A stretch of 22,374 nt of DNA from CAYNLK01 sp964398055 (GTDB lineage Bacteria; Chloroflexota; Anaerolineae; 4572-78; J111): the NCBI GenBank assembly GCA_964398055.1, contig CAYNLK010000080.1:1-22374 (forward strand). Reading direction: 5' to 3'. The notes beneath the pieces are model-generated. The model was not told the origin of the DNA, did not search any database, and was given only the letters and a program-made list of their open reading frames with translations. This document shows, one piece after another, positions 1-5,899 of this stretch (positions are counted from its first letter, which is position 1; each line of letters opens with the position of its first letter). The position numbers and the translations under genes are program-made.

Positions 1-577
1 CGCCGAGCGAAGACAGAAACCAGCCCAACCCCAGGCACATAAAAATGAGCGGCAGGTACATCAGCGGCAAAAAGATCACGGTCCAGGGAATAGAGCCTAA
101 AACAAACAACTCGCCGATCAGCAGAATGAGTACACTGAAAGCGGAGTTGATGACTGTCGCGCCTAGCGTGCTGACCGGCAGGATTTCCAGCGGAAAGACC
201 ACTCTCTTGACATAGTTGGCGTTGTTGACGATCAGGCCGGGCGCGGCCAGGGTCGACTCGCTGAAGACGTTAAAGGCAATCAGCCCGGCAAACAGGGCCA
301 GGGCAAATTCGGCGTGGCTGCCGGTGGTGGCGCCTTCCCAGCGAGCCTTAAAGATGACCGAAAAGACAAAGGTATAAACTGCCAGCATGGCCAGGGGGGT
401 GACAAACGACCAGATCAGTCCCAAATAGGAGCCTTTATACCGCTCCAGGACTCGCCGCTTGGTAAATTGCCGGATCAACTCCCGCTGCCGCCACAAATGG
501 CCAACCATTGCCACGGGGTTGGCATACTGGCGGGCGCTATCTCGTTGCGCCGTGATGATTTTACTGGTTACGGCCAT
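1..577 (-). CDS. ABC-2 type transporter permease, polysaccharide/teichoic-acid export family (3' part missing)
   Basis: Reading the minus strand from an ATG at 577 gives 192 uninterrupted codons running off the left edge. The protein starts MAVTSKIITAQRDSARQYAN, followed by the cytoplasmic stretch LIRQFTKRRVLERYKGSYLG. That fits the N-terminus of Wzm/RfbA/TagG-type permeases, which export O-antigen, teichoic acid or other glycans with an ATPase partner. Hydrophobic segments follow at roughly residues 48-68, 83-100, 122-145 and 155-180; the Tyr-Val-Lys-Arg-Val-Val-Phe-Pro stretch at about 112-119 is typical of the family. An AAAGG Shine-Dalgarno lies about 8 bases before the ATG. Its ATPase partner would be expected beyond the left edge (inference). 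The ~260 bases upstream of the start contain a dispersed repeat and an 11-bp array. The family call is firm; the substrate is unknown. Confidence 0.88.
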   Translation of the reverse strand, partial: MAVTSKIITAQRDSARQYANPVAMVGHLWRQRELIRQFTKRRVLERYKGSYLGLIWSFVTPLAMLAVYTFVFSVIFKARWEGATTGSHAEFALALFAGLIAFNVFSESTLAAPGLIVNNANYVKRVVFPLEILPVSTLGATVINSAFSVLILLIGELFVLGSIPWTVIFLPLMYLPLIFMCLGLGWFLSSLG

Positions 578-615
578 AGGCTGCCTTTCTATGTACCAAA
601 GTTAGGTTGGGTTGG

Positions 616-688
616 CGTCGTCGCAGATACCCGTAGGGCGCTTCGCTCCTTGCGCGAAGCGTGATATTTAAGAAACACGTTCTAAGAG
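616..688 (+). repeat. Dispersed repeat, copy A (with hairpin)
   Basis: This stretch shares most of its sequence with 3988-4048: both contain AGATACCCGTAGGG, then GCTYGCTCCT-like bases, then ATTTAAGAAACACG and TCTRAG. Copy A carries 9 more bases between the shared blocks and so completes a hairpin (CGCTTCGC at 639-646, GCGAAGCG at 654-661) that copy B lacks. The hairpin lies about 60-85 bases upstream of the start codon of the permease gene. I see no transposase; it looks like a small non-autonomous dispersed element. Confidence 0.7.
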
Positions 689-841
689 TCGTATTGGGAT
701 CGTATTAGGATCACATTAAGATCGTATTAGGTATTCTATGGGAGTGCTATGGGGCTTCTATGTGTCTCGTAACGGACTCCTAACGGACTCCTAACGGACT
801 CCTAACGGACTCCTAACGGACTCCTAACGGACTCGTATGCG
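688..841. repeat. 11-bp periodic tandem array (6 exact copies plus degenerate copies)
   Basis: From 770 to 835 the unit TAACGGACTCC occurs six times in succession, the last ending in G instead of C. Reading left from there the 11-base period continues in decayed form (GTCGTATTGGG, ATCGTATTAGG, ATCACATTAAG, ATCGTATTAGG, TATTCTATGGG, AGTGCTATGGG, GCTTCTATGTG), giving about 14 units. There are no spacers, so it is not a CRISPR. The array sits 110-265 bases upstream of the permease start codon. From 842 to the end of hicA at 1036 I see only GC-rich non-coding sequence. Confidence 0.85.
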
Positions 842-1035
842 ATAACTGGCCGTCTCTGAACTGAGTCCAGACAAGTTATACCTCAAAACGGGAGATCACG
901 CCAAGTTCAGGGTTTGGGGGCAAGAACGCAGCCGGCCGGCGGGCGGGTCAGAATGGGGGCAGGGGTGAAGGGACGACTAATTCACGAGGATCGGTCCTGA
1001 TGCCAGGTTTCGCCTGAGGGTAGGCGGAACTTGGG

Positions 1036-1260
1036 TCATAATAGCTTTAAGAACTCCTCTCTGGAAATTTCTACATCCCGCAGGATACTGCGAAGCAAAC
1101 CTCGCCCTAAATCTTCGCCTGGATGTACCGGGACCACAGTGGTTCTTCCGTCAGGGTGCTGGTAGAAAATATGGCTACCTTTCTGACGAACTGGCTCAAA
1201 GCCCAGTTTTTTCAAAACTTGGTCAACCTGACGAGCTGACAGAATAGGTAATTTACTCAC
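1036..1260 (-). CDS. hicA: HicA-type mRNA interferase toxin
   Basis: This 74-residue protein matches the HicA (YcfA) toxin family in length and sequence. HicA toxins cleave mRNA and tmRNA using a double-stranded-RNA-binding-like fold. The N-terminal helix region (SARQVDQVLKKLGF) is followed by RQKGSHIFYQHPDGR, in which Gly28-Ser29-His30 is the family's conserved active-site block. VVPVHPGEDLGRGLLRSIL then matches the usual VPxHxGxxLxxGTLxxIL region. The start codon overlaps the hicB stop by four bases (ATGA), so translation is probably coupled to the upstream antitoxin. The whole gene looks intact. A weak hairpin (CGCCT/AGGCG) just downstream may be the end of the transcript. Confidence 0.93.
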   Translation of the reverse strand: MSKLPILSARQVDQVLKKLGFEPVRQKGSHIFYQHPDGRTTVVPVHPGEDLGRGLLRSILRDVEISREEFLKLL

Positions 1261-1481
1261 CCAGTGACCTCGACCTGTTGGACACCAATGAACTCCATCG
1301 CCGGTACAACGTTTTGGCCCTGTACTTCCAAATACAATTCTATAGCTTCCCGCACCCGAGGCAGCAAATCATCAAGATTTTTTGCCTGGGTATGGCAACC
1401 TTTTAGAGACGGTACTGAAGCTACGTATATCCCGTCTTCGTCTTGCTCAATCAATACCAGAAAACGATGGGGGCGTTTCAT
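1257..1481 (-). CDS. hicB: HicB-family antitoxin
   Basis: This 74-residue protein is a short HicB antitoxin of the type with only the RNase-H-like domain. RFLVLIEQDEDGIYVASVPS followed by LKGCHTQAKNLDDLLPRVREA is the family signature (xIxxDEDGxYxAxxPxLPGCxxxGxTxxEAxxxxxEA). I see no clear C-terminal ribbon-helix-helix or HTH region, so any DNA binding would have to come from elsewhere or from the HicAB complex. It is the first gene of the pair and its ATG is preceded by a good GGAGGT site eight bases away. It should bind and mask HicA and may autoregulate the operon. Confidence 0.92.
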   Translation of the reverse strand: MKRPHRFLVLIEQDEDGIYVASVPSLKGCHTQAKNLDDLLPRVREAIELYLEVQGQNVVPAMEFIGVQQVEVTG

Positions 1482-1526
1482 TTTCTGTTACCTCCAACAA
1501 AATGGGGTGTTATGTTCAACAGTTTT

Positions 1527-1559
1527 GGCAACGTAAATTGCCCTTTGCCTGTGATTATA
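1527..1559 (-). promoter_or_regulatory. Candidate hicBA promoter -10 and inverted-repeat operator
   Basis: On the minus strand a TATAAT lies at 1559-1554. The bases that would be its -35 at 17-base spacing (1577-1582) are the first bases of the MITE-like element, and they do not match a -35. Between the -10 and the hicB ribosome site is an inverted repeat, GGCAA (1527-1531), six bases, TTGCC (1538-1542), which could be an operator for HicAB autoregulation. Both are readings by eye. Confidence 0.4.
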
Positions 1560-1576
1560 CTCGCTCAATGTCATTA

Positions 1577-1717
1577 GAGGCTGTCCAAGAATTGGTAAAA
1601 TCTCGGTTCGAGGAGGGTAAAATCCACGAAGGACACAAAGAAACACAAAGTTTTTAGCCTTTTTCTTGGTGTTCCTTCGTGTTCTTCGTGGTTAATAAAG
1701 AATTTTTAGACACCCTC
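1577..1717. mobile_element. 141-bp MITE-like element with terminal inverted repeats and TTA duplication
   Basis: The two ends are inverted repeats: GAGGCTGTCCAAGAATT at 1577-1593, and on the opposite strand GAGGGTGTCTAAAAATT at 1717-1701, 14 of 17 bases matching. The element is flanked by TTA at 1574-1576 and 1718-1720, a possible 3-bp target-site duplication. The interior is a long palindrome, 1624-1650 against 1665-1691, 23 of 27 positions complementary. It encodes nothing convincing. Size, ends and central hairpin fit a non-autonomous element mobilised by an insertion sequence elsewhere; I cannot name the family. Confidence 0.65.
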
Positions 1718-1742
1718 TTAAGTTAAGGCTATATCCGCTGGT

Positions 1743-1865
1743 GGGCGAGGCTGAAGCCATCGCCCTGAGAGAGCAACCCGCAGGGCAATGAGGACACTCA
1801 AGCGTCCTATTTTAGCCCATAGGGCTTCGCCCTTTCAGCACGAAGCTTTAGCCTCGTGCTAACTT
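1743..1865 (+). repeat. REP-like triple-hairpin element, copy 1
   Basis: This element begins with a hairpin (1743-1765, GGGCGA...TCGCCC around a GGCTGAAGCC core) and ends with another (1837-1860, AGCACGA...TCGTGCT). A small AGGGC/GCCCT hairpin lies between them near 1820. The middle, including CAACCCGCAGGGCAATGAGG and CCTATTTTAGCCC, is almost identical to the inverted copy at 14784-14907. It is a dispersed, probably IS200/IS605- or RAYT-mobilised palindromic repeat (inference). It lies immediately downstream of the broken HEPN gene. Confidence 0.75.
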
Positions 1866-1896
1866 AATGACATTGATACTCGCTTATCCTCTGGGG

Positions 1897-1971
1897 TCAC
1901 ACTAAGACCCGTTCTAACTCCATCAATTCCTGGCGGATGCGTCCGGCCACCACTCGATAACGTTCACTCAT
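1897..1971 (-). pseudogene. Truncated HEPN-like (HepT-type) toxin gene, 24-codon remnant
   Basis: An ATG at 1971 overlaps the stop codon of the nucleotidyltransferase gene by four bases (ATGA), the usual coupling in MNT/HEPN pairs. It reads MSERYRVVAGRIRQELMELE followed by RVLV and a TGA. This resembles the first helix of HEPN partners, where an R-I-R-x-E-L helix is common, but a complete HEPN protein needs about 100-150 residues including the RxxxxH motif, which is absent. The rest of the gene appears to have been lost, and a REP-like element begins about 30 bases further on. I regard it as a remnant; a genuine 24-residue peptide is possible but less likely. Confidence 0.6.
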
Positions 1972-2348
1972 AGCTCAACCCCCTCCTGTTCAATGACAGC
2001 CAGCATGGCGGAACGACAGGTGCCAACGTCCACCAGATTGAGCTTGATCTCCTGCCCCAAGTCCATCACAGCCCCAATAGCCCTAAACGTATCTTCAGGT
2101 TGGATGCCCCAGGCTGCCAGATCTACATCAGACCAGGGGGTGAAGCAGGTTTCGTGAATTAGCGACCCAAAGACGACGACACGAGTCGCTCCAAATTGCT
2201 CTTTCAACAAGGTCGCCGCCTGCCGGGCTAATTGCCAGGCCAGTTGCTGTCGTTGCCGTTGGGCCTGCTCTTCCGCTTGCCGGCGACGTTGCGCGGTCGC
2301 CCGATACCTGGCCATAGTTTCTGGAGTCAATTCCAGGGCTGTTGGCAT
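1968..2348 (-). CDS. MNT-type nucleotidyltransferase-domain protein (orphaned antitoxin-like)
   Basis: The protein has 126 residues. Residues 1-50 form a charged, Arg/Gln-rich helix. Residues 55-75 carry the nucleotidyltransferase motif VVVFGSLIHETC...SDVDLA, i.e. Gly-Ser followed by Asp-x-Asp, the metal-binding pair of polymerase-beta-like minimal nucleotidyltransferases. In MntA/HepT systems the MNT protein AMPylates and silences the HEPN RNase; here the downstream partner is cut short, so the protein may be an orphan. A GGAG site lies six bases upstream of the ATG. The third catalytic carboxylate is probably Asp in LNLVDVG near residue 107. Family membership is firm; the function here is inferred. 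Confidence 0.85.
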   Translation of the reverse strand: MPTALELTPETMARYRATAQRRRQAEEQAQRQRQQLAWQLARQAATLLKEQFGATRVVVFGSLIHETCFTPWSDVDLAAWGIQPEDTFRAIGAVMDLGQEIKLNLVDVGTCRSAMLAVIEQEGVEL

Positions 2349-2496
2349 AATTCACTCCATTCTTTGTTACGCCAAATTATAGATAACCTACACCACATCG
2401 GCAAAGGTCTTTTTGCTCTTCATGAACCAGCCCTACACTAATTATTTTAGCCCGGCCCGGACCATCGGGCAAGATTTTCTTCTGAGCTAATTCTAT

Positions 2497-2526
2497 TTGG
2501 CGCAATTAAAAATAGACCTGTATAAT
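2497..2526 (+). promoter_or_regulatory. Sigma-70-type promoter for the LysM-CAP gene
   Basis: TTGGCG at 2497-2502 and TATAAT at 2521-2526 are separated by 18 bases. The expected start of transcription is near 2533, leaving a short leader before the GGAGGT site at 2562-2567. Confidence 0.6.
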
Positions 2527-2572
2527 TTTTGGTCGAAAAAGTCTAACCCAGCCTGACCTATGGAGGTAAGAT

Positions 2573-3889
2573 TTGGCTCACGGCATTAAGCCTGAATTGC
2601 GCTTACGGGTAGCAGCTATTGGCCTGATTGTGGTGGGCCTGGCCGCGGGAACATGGTATCGTCCCGCCGCCGTGCCGCCGGCGCCGGTCAACCAGGAAGC
2701 CGCGGGCTTACCCACCTTGCTCTCTCCCCTGGCCTCACCCACGCTCCGGCCCACCTTAGCAAGCCCGCCGCCGCCAACGGCTACGGCGGCCGCCACGTTT
2801 CGGCCGGCCTCACCCACGGCCACGGCCACCTCGACCCCCGCGCCGGTCATCCACAGCATCAAATCAGGCGAAATCTTGCTGGCGATTGCGGCTGACTACG
2901 GGGTCAGCGTTGAAGCAATTATGGCCCTGAACCCCGACATCGACCCGACCACGCTGCAAATTGGGCAAAAGCTGCTCATTCCGGTTACGGCTACCCCGGC
3001 CCCGCCGCTGGCGGCGACCATCCCGCCCAAACCTACTCAATCGCTGCTCTTTCAAACCATCCAGGCCGGTGATACCCTGCTGGCCCTGGCCCTCCAATTC
3101 GACGTTCCGCTTGACCTGATCTTGATGGTCAACCCCATGCTCGATCCCCACAATCTGCAAATTGGGCAAAAAGTGCTCATTCCACCCGCCGACGGCGACC
3201 TGCCGGACCCGGTGACGTGGGCGCCCCAAATAGAGTACCAGGTTGAAGCCGGCGACACGCTTTTAGACATTGCCCTGGCCAACGGTTCCAGCCTGGAGGA
3301 TATTCTGGCCGTCAATCCCAGGCTACAGCCAACCACGCTGCTGCAAATTGGGCAGGTGCTCAAGGTGCCGCTCACCCGCCCCCGCCCGCGGGCCAACCCT
3401 GGCGGCGGGGCCGCCTCAAATCCAAACCGGCCCGCCGCGCCGGCGCTGTCTGCCGCGGATGTCGCCGCCCTGAAGAGCGGTTCCCCCACCCTGGTTGGCC
3501 TGGAAGAGGCTATGGTCAGGGCCGTCAATGCCCAGCGAGCCGCCTATGGCCTGGCCCCTTATGCCGTCGATGCCCAGTTGACCACCCTGGCCTGGAGCCA
3601 CGCCCACGATATGGTTGGCCGCGGTTACTTTAGCCACGTAACCCCCGAAGGCAGCACTCTGCGCGACCGTTTTCGCGCCCGCAATATGCCGATCAACTGG
3701 GTGGGTGAGAATATTTATCTCAGCGTTAAGCCGGCCGACCAGGCGGTGGCGGCCACCATCAACTGGTTTATGGCCGACGCCCCCCACCGCGCCAATATTC
3801 TGCACCAAAATTTCAACCGGGTAGGGGTAGGGGTGGCCCAGGGCGAGTCGGGCTGGTACGCCTTTGTGCTGGATTTTGCGGGCGATTAA
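2573..3889 (+). CDS. Cell-wall-binding LysM (x3) CAP/SCP-domain protein
   Basis: This 438-residue protein begins at TTG, chosen because GGAGGT ends five bases before it and no other in-frame start fits. Residues 11-27 form a hydrophobic signal or anchor segment, followed by a Pro/Thr/Ala-rich linker to about residue 90. Three LysM domains follow at about 92-138, 159-204 and 222-267, each with the pattern G(D/E)xLLxIA, NP, LQIGQ, LxIP. A second linker leads to a CAP domain at about 308-438 with VNAQRAAYGL, HAHDM, GYFSHVTPEG, GENIY and HRANIL, all typical CAP/SCP motifs. LysM binds peptidoglycan or chitin-like glycan, so the CAP domain is displayed at the wall. What bacterial CAP domains do is largely unresolved. 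It is a single gene with its own promoter. Confidence 0.93.
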   Translation: MAHGIKPELRLRVAAIGLIVVGLAAGTWYRPAAVPPAPVNQEAAGLPTLLSPLASPTLRPTLASPPPPTATAAATFRPASPTATATSTPAPVIHSIKSGEILLAIAADYGVSVEAIMALNPDIDPTTLQIGQKLLIPVTATPAPPLAATIPPKPTQSLLFQTIQAGDTLLALALQFDVPLDLILMVNPMLDPHNLQIGQKVLIPPADGDLPDPVTWAPQIEYQVEAGDTLLDIALANGSSLEDILAVNPRLQPTTLLQIGQVLKVPLTRPRPRANPGGGAASNPNRPAAPALSAADVAALKSGSPTLVGLEEAMVRAVNAQRAAYGLAPYAVDAQLTTLAWSHAHDMVGRGYFSHVTPEGSTLRDRFRARNMPINWVGENIYLSVKPADQAVAATINWFMADAPHRANILHQNFNRVGVGVAQGESGWYAFVLDFAGD

Positions 3890-3904
3890 GAGCCTGGCCG
3901 AATA

Positions 3905-4048
3905 TGTCACTCTGAGCGACCCGCCAAGCGGGGAGCGAAGAGTCCCTGAAACCGCTGCTTGCAAGAGGCGTTTTAAGGGATTCCTCGCCGTCGAAGATAC
4001 CCGTAGGGTGCTTTGCTCCTAATGACATTTAAGAAACACGCTCTGAGG
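3905..4048 (+). repeat. Composite of dispersed repeats, including copy B of the 616-688 repeat
   Basis: From about 3905 to 3987 there is GTCACTCTGAGCGAC...GAGCGAAGAGTCC and GGGATTCCTCGCC, the style of a dispersed repeat I associate with this phylum, with a small CCCGC/GCGGG hairpin. From 3988 to 4048 it matches copy A at 616-688. The repeat ends in CTGAGGAGG, so its last bases form part of the ribosome-binding site of the phosphodiesterase gene at 4058. Confidence 0.6.
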
Positions 4049-4057
4049 AGGTGCGCG

Positions 4058-4555
4058 ATGTTGATTGGCGTTTTTTCCGATGTTCACGACAATCTGGACA
4101 ATCTGGGCCGGGCGCTGGATATATTCAAGAGCCGGGGAGTAACGGCGCTGATTTTTTGCGGCGATTTCTGCTCGCCGATCCCGTCGCGGCTGATGGGCAG
4201 CAGCTTTGCGGGCGACATTCATTGCGTCTTTGGCAACGGCGACGGCGACCGCTTTGCCATATCAAACGTTGCCAAAAGCCAGTACCCCAATCTGAAGCTG
4301 CACGGCGAGTACGCCGAGCTGGACTTTGAAGGAGTCAAGGTGGCGGTGACCCATTATCCCTTTTATGCCCAGGCCCTGGCCCGCACCGGCCAGTACCAGG
4401 CCGTCTTTTCCGGCCATACCCACGAACTTCATCAGGAGAAAATCGGCGACTGCCTGTGGGTCAATCCGGGCGAACTGCTGGGCTGGAAAGGGCCGGCAAC
4501 CTGCGCCATCTACGATACAGCCGCCAACGCCGTCGAAATCGTCCAGATCGCCTGA
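4058..4555 (+). CDS. Metallophosphoesterase, YfcE/MJ0936-type phosphodiesterase
   Basis: The 165-residue protein starts at the ATG at 4058, preceded by GAGGAGGT; a longer reading from 4013 would translate the repeat and is rejected. It has every calcineurin-like block: SDVHDN (Asp8, His10), CGDFC (about residue 39), GNGD (about 65), THYP (about 103) and GHTH (about 125), which hold two metal ions. The length matches the single-domain YfcE/MJ0936 family of cytoplasmic phosphodiesterases, which act in vitro on artificial diesters; the physiological substrate is generally unknown. It lies between the LysM-CAP gene and hemE, about 85 bases from the latter, but hemE appears to have its own promoter. 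No missing residues. Confidence 0.92.
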   Translation: MLIGVFSDVHDNLDNLGRALDIFKSRGVTALIFCGDFCSPIPSRLMGSSFAGDIHCVFGNGDGDRFAISNVAKSQYPNLKLHGEYAELDFEGVKVAVTHYPFYAQALARTGQYQAVFSGHTHELHQEKIGDCLWVNPGELLGWKGPATCAIYDTAANAVEIVQIA

Positions 4556-4573
4556 GGGTGAAGGGGTGATTGA

Positions 4574-4601
4574 TTGCCCTGCGGCAAATTCTGGTTATAA
4601 T
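4574..4601 (+). promoter_or_regulatory. Candidate hemE promoter with overlapping inverted repeat
   Basis: TATAAT at 4596-4601 is preceded, 16 bases away, by TTGCCC at 4574-4579. The -35 is embedded in an inverted repeat TTGCC (4574-4578), CTGC, GGCAA (4583-4587), which could be a binding site for a haem- or iron-responsive repressor. It has the same half-site as the one upstream of hicB with the halves swapped, so it may also be chance. Confidence 0.5.
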
Positions 4602-4639
4602 ATCCATTCCGTTAAATACAGCCTAAAGTTGGAACTTGC

Positions 4640-5698
4640 ATGTCTCAAGCTGAACGCCTATTACGCGCCTGCCGCCGCCAACCGGTCGACGCCACGCCGG
4701 TCTGGCTGATGCGCCAGGCCGGCCGTTACATGCCCCAGTATCGCGCCTTGCGGGAACGCTACTCGATTTTGGAACTGATCAAGACCCCCGATCTGGCTAC
4801 CGAGGTCACCTTGCAGCCGATCAAGGCCTTCAACCTGGATGCCGCCATCATCTTTGCCGATATCCTGACCTTGCTGGAAAGTGTGGGTCTTGAGTTGGAG
4901 TTTGTGCGGGGCGATGGGCCGGTCATCCGCAACCCGGTTCGGCGGGCCGCCGACATCGAGGCGCTCAGCCTGCGGCCGGCGGCGGAAACCCTGGCTTTTA
5001 CGCTCCAGGCCATCCGCCAGGTCAGGGGGGAACTGGCCGGGGCCGTGCCGTTGATCGGCTTCTCCGGCGCGCCGTTCACCCTGGCCAGCTATGCCATCGA
5101 AGGGGGCGGCTCGCGCAACTACGTTCAGACCAAGAGCCTGATGTATGAGCAGCCCAAACTTTGGCACGCGCTGCTGGAAAAGCTGGCCTGCGCCGTGGGC
5201 GACTACCTGCAAGCGCAAGCCGCAGCCGGGGCCCAGGCGCTGCAAATGTTTGATAGCTGGATCGGCGCGCTCAGCCCGGCTGATTACGAGACGTATGTGC
5301 TGCCCCATTCGCGACGAGCCATCGAAATGGCCCAGCGTGACTCGACCGCGCCGTTGATCCATTTTGGCACCGGCACGGCCGGTATGCTGCCCCTGCTCAA
5401 AGCGGCCGGCGGGGATGTGATCGGCGTGGATTGGCGCATCGACCTGGCCATGGCCTGGGCGCAACTGGGCGACGAGGTCGCCGTGCAGGGCAATCTGGAC
5501 CCGGTGGTTCTCTTTGGCCCTATTGCCGAGATCAAAAAACAGACGGCCCGCATTTTGGACGGGGTCAAAGGCAAAGCCGGCCACATCTTCAATCTGGGGC
5601 ACGGCATCCTACCGCACACCCCGGTGGAGCACGTCGCTGCGCTGGTCGATTTTGTGCACGAATACACGGCGGGGAATGGCGTAGAGCGTGAAGCGTAA
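4640..5698 (+). CDS. hemE: Uroporphyrinogen decarboxylase
   Basis: The 352-residue product converts uroporphyrinogen III to coproporphyrinogen III by four decarboxylations in the cytoplasm. The family signature VWLMRQAGRYMPQYR is at residues 21-35, with the two substrate-contacting arginines (Arg25, Arg29). IIFADIL at 70-76 contains the essential aspartate (Asp74). GFSGAPFTLASYAIEGG near 140-155, FDSWIG and the C-terminal FNLGHGILPHTPVEHV block follow. The length is normal. The last residues (GVEREA) and the stop codon are encoded by the first units of a 7-bp tandem array, so the original 3' end has been replaced or extended. It is first in hemE-hemH-hemY; a TATAAT-type promoter lies about 40 bases upstream. 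The Shine-Dalgarno (GGAA) is weak. Confidence 0.97.
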   Translation: MSQAERLLRACRRQPVDATPVWLMRQAGRYMPQYRALRERYSILELIKTPDLATEVTLQPIKAFNLDAAIIFADILTLLESVGLELEFVRGDGPVIRNPVRRAADIEALSLRPAAETLAFTLQAIRQVRGELAGAVPLIGFSGAPFTLASYAIEGGGSRNYVQTKSLMYEQPKLWHALLEKLACAVGDYLQAQAAAGAQALQMFDSWIGALSPADYETYVLPHSRRAIEMAQRDSTAPLIHFGTGTAGMLPLLKAAGGDVIGVDWRIDLAMAWAQLGDEVAVQGNLDPVVLFGPIAEIKKQTARILDGVKGKAGHIFNLGHGILPHTPVEHVAALVDFVHEYTAGNGVEREA

Positions 5699-5828
5699 AG
5701 CGTAGAGCGTGAAGCGTAGAGCGTGAAGCGTAAAGCGTGAAGCGTAGAGCGTGAAGCGTGAAGCGTAGAGCGTAAAGCGTAGAGCGTGAAGCGTGAAGCG
5801 TAAAGCGTAAAGCGTAAAGCGTAAAGCG
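5679..5828 (+). repeat. Heptamer tandem array, 20 complete units of AGCGTRR
   Basis: From 5685 to 5824 the 7-base unit AGCGTGA, AGCGTAA or AGCGTAG repeats exactly 20 times without a break in phase, with partial units on both sides. Only the last two bases vary (GA, AA or AG). It overlaps the last codons and stop of hemE and fills most of the hemE-hemH gap. It resembles the short tandemly repeated heptamers known from filamentous cyanobacteria. The reverse frame reads as repeating LRFTLYA, which is a by-product. Confidence 0.95.
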
Positions 5829-5837
5829 AGTTTATAG

Positions 5838-5876
5838 TTCACAATTCACAATTCACAATTCACTATTCACAATTCA
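5838..5876 (+). repeat. Second heptamer array, TTCACAA x5
   Basis: The 7-base unit TTCACAA occurs five times from 5838 to 5872 (fourth copy TTCACTA), followed by a partial TTCA. It has a different unit but the same period as the adjacent array and ends 23 bases before the hemH start codon, so it lies in the hemH leader. Confidence 0.85.
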
Positions 5877-5899
5877 TCCTTACATAAAGGTTTCGTGGA

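Noticed and set aside
1382..1657. 91-codon plus-strand frame across hicB and the MITE-like element
   Set aside because: It runs antisense to hicB and through a palindromic element; no ribosome site or family features.
4661..5602. 313-codon open frame on the minus strand opposite hemE
   Set aside because: It has no recognisable motifs and lies wholly opposite hemE, a well-defined gene; it follows from GC-rich codon usage.
5679..5828. CRISPR array
   Set aside because: Units are only 7 bases with no spacers; the 770-835 array likewise has 11-base units and no spacers, and no cas gene is present.
5609..5842. Repetitive LRFTLYA peptide on the minus strand
   Set aside because: It is the translation of the heptamer array; three units make seven codons, so a 7-residue repeat is automatic.
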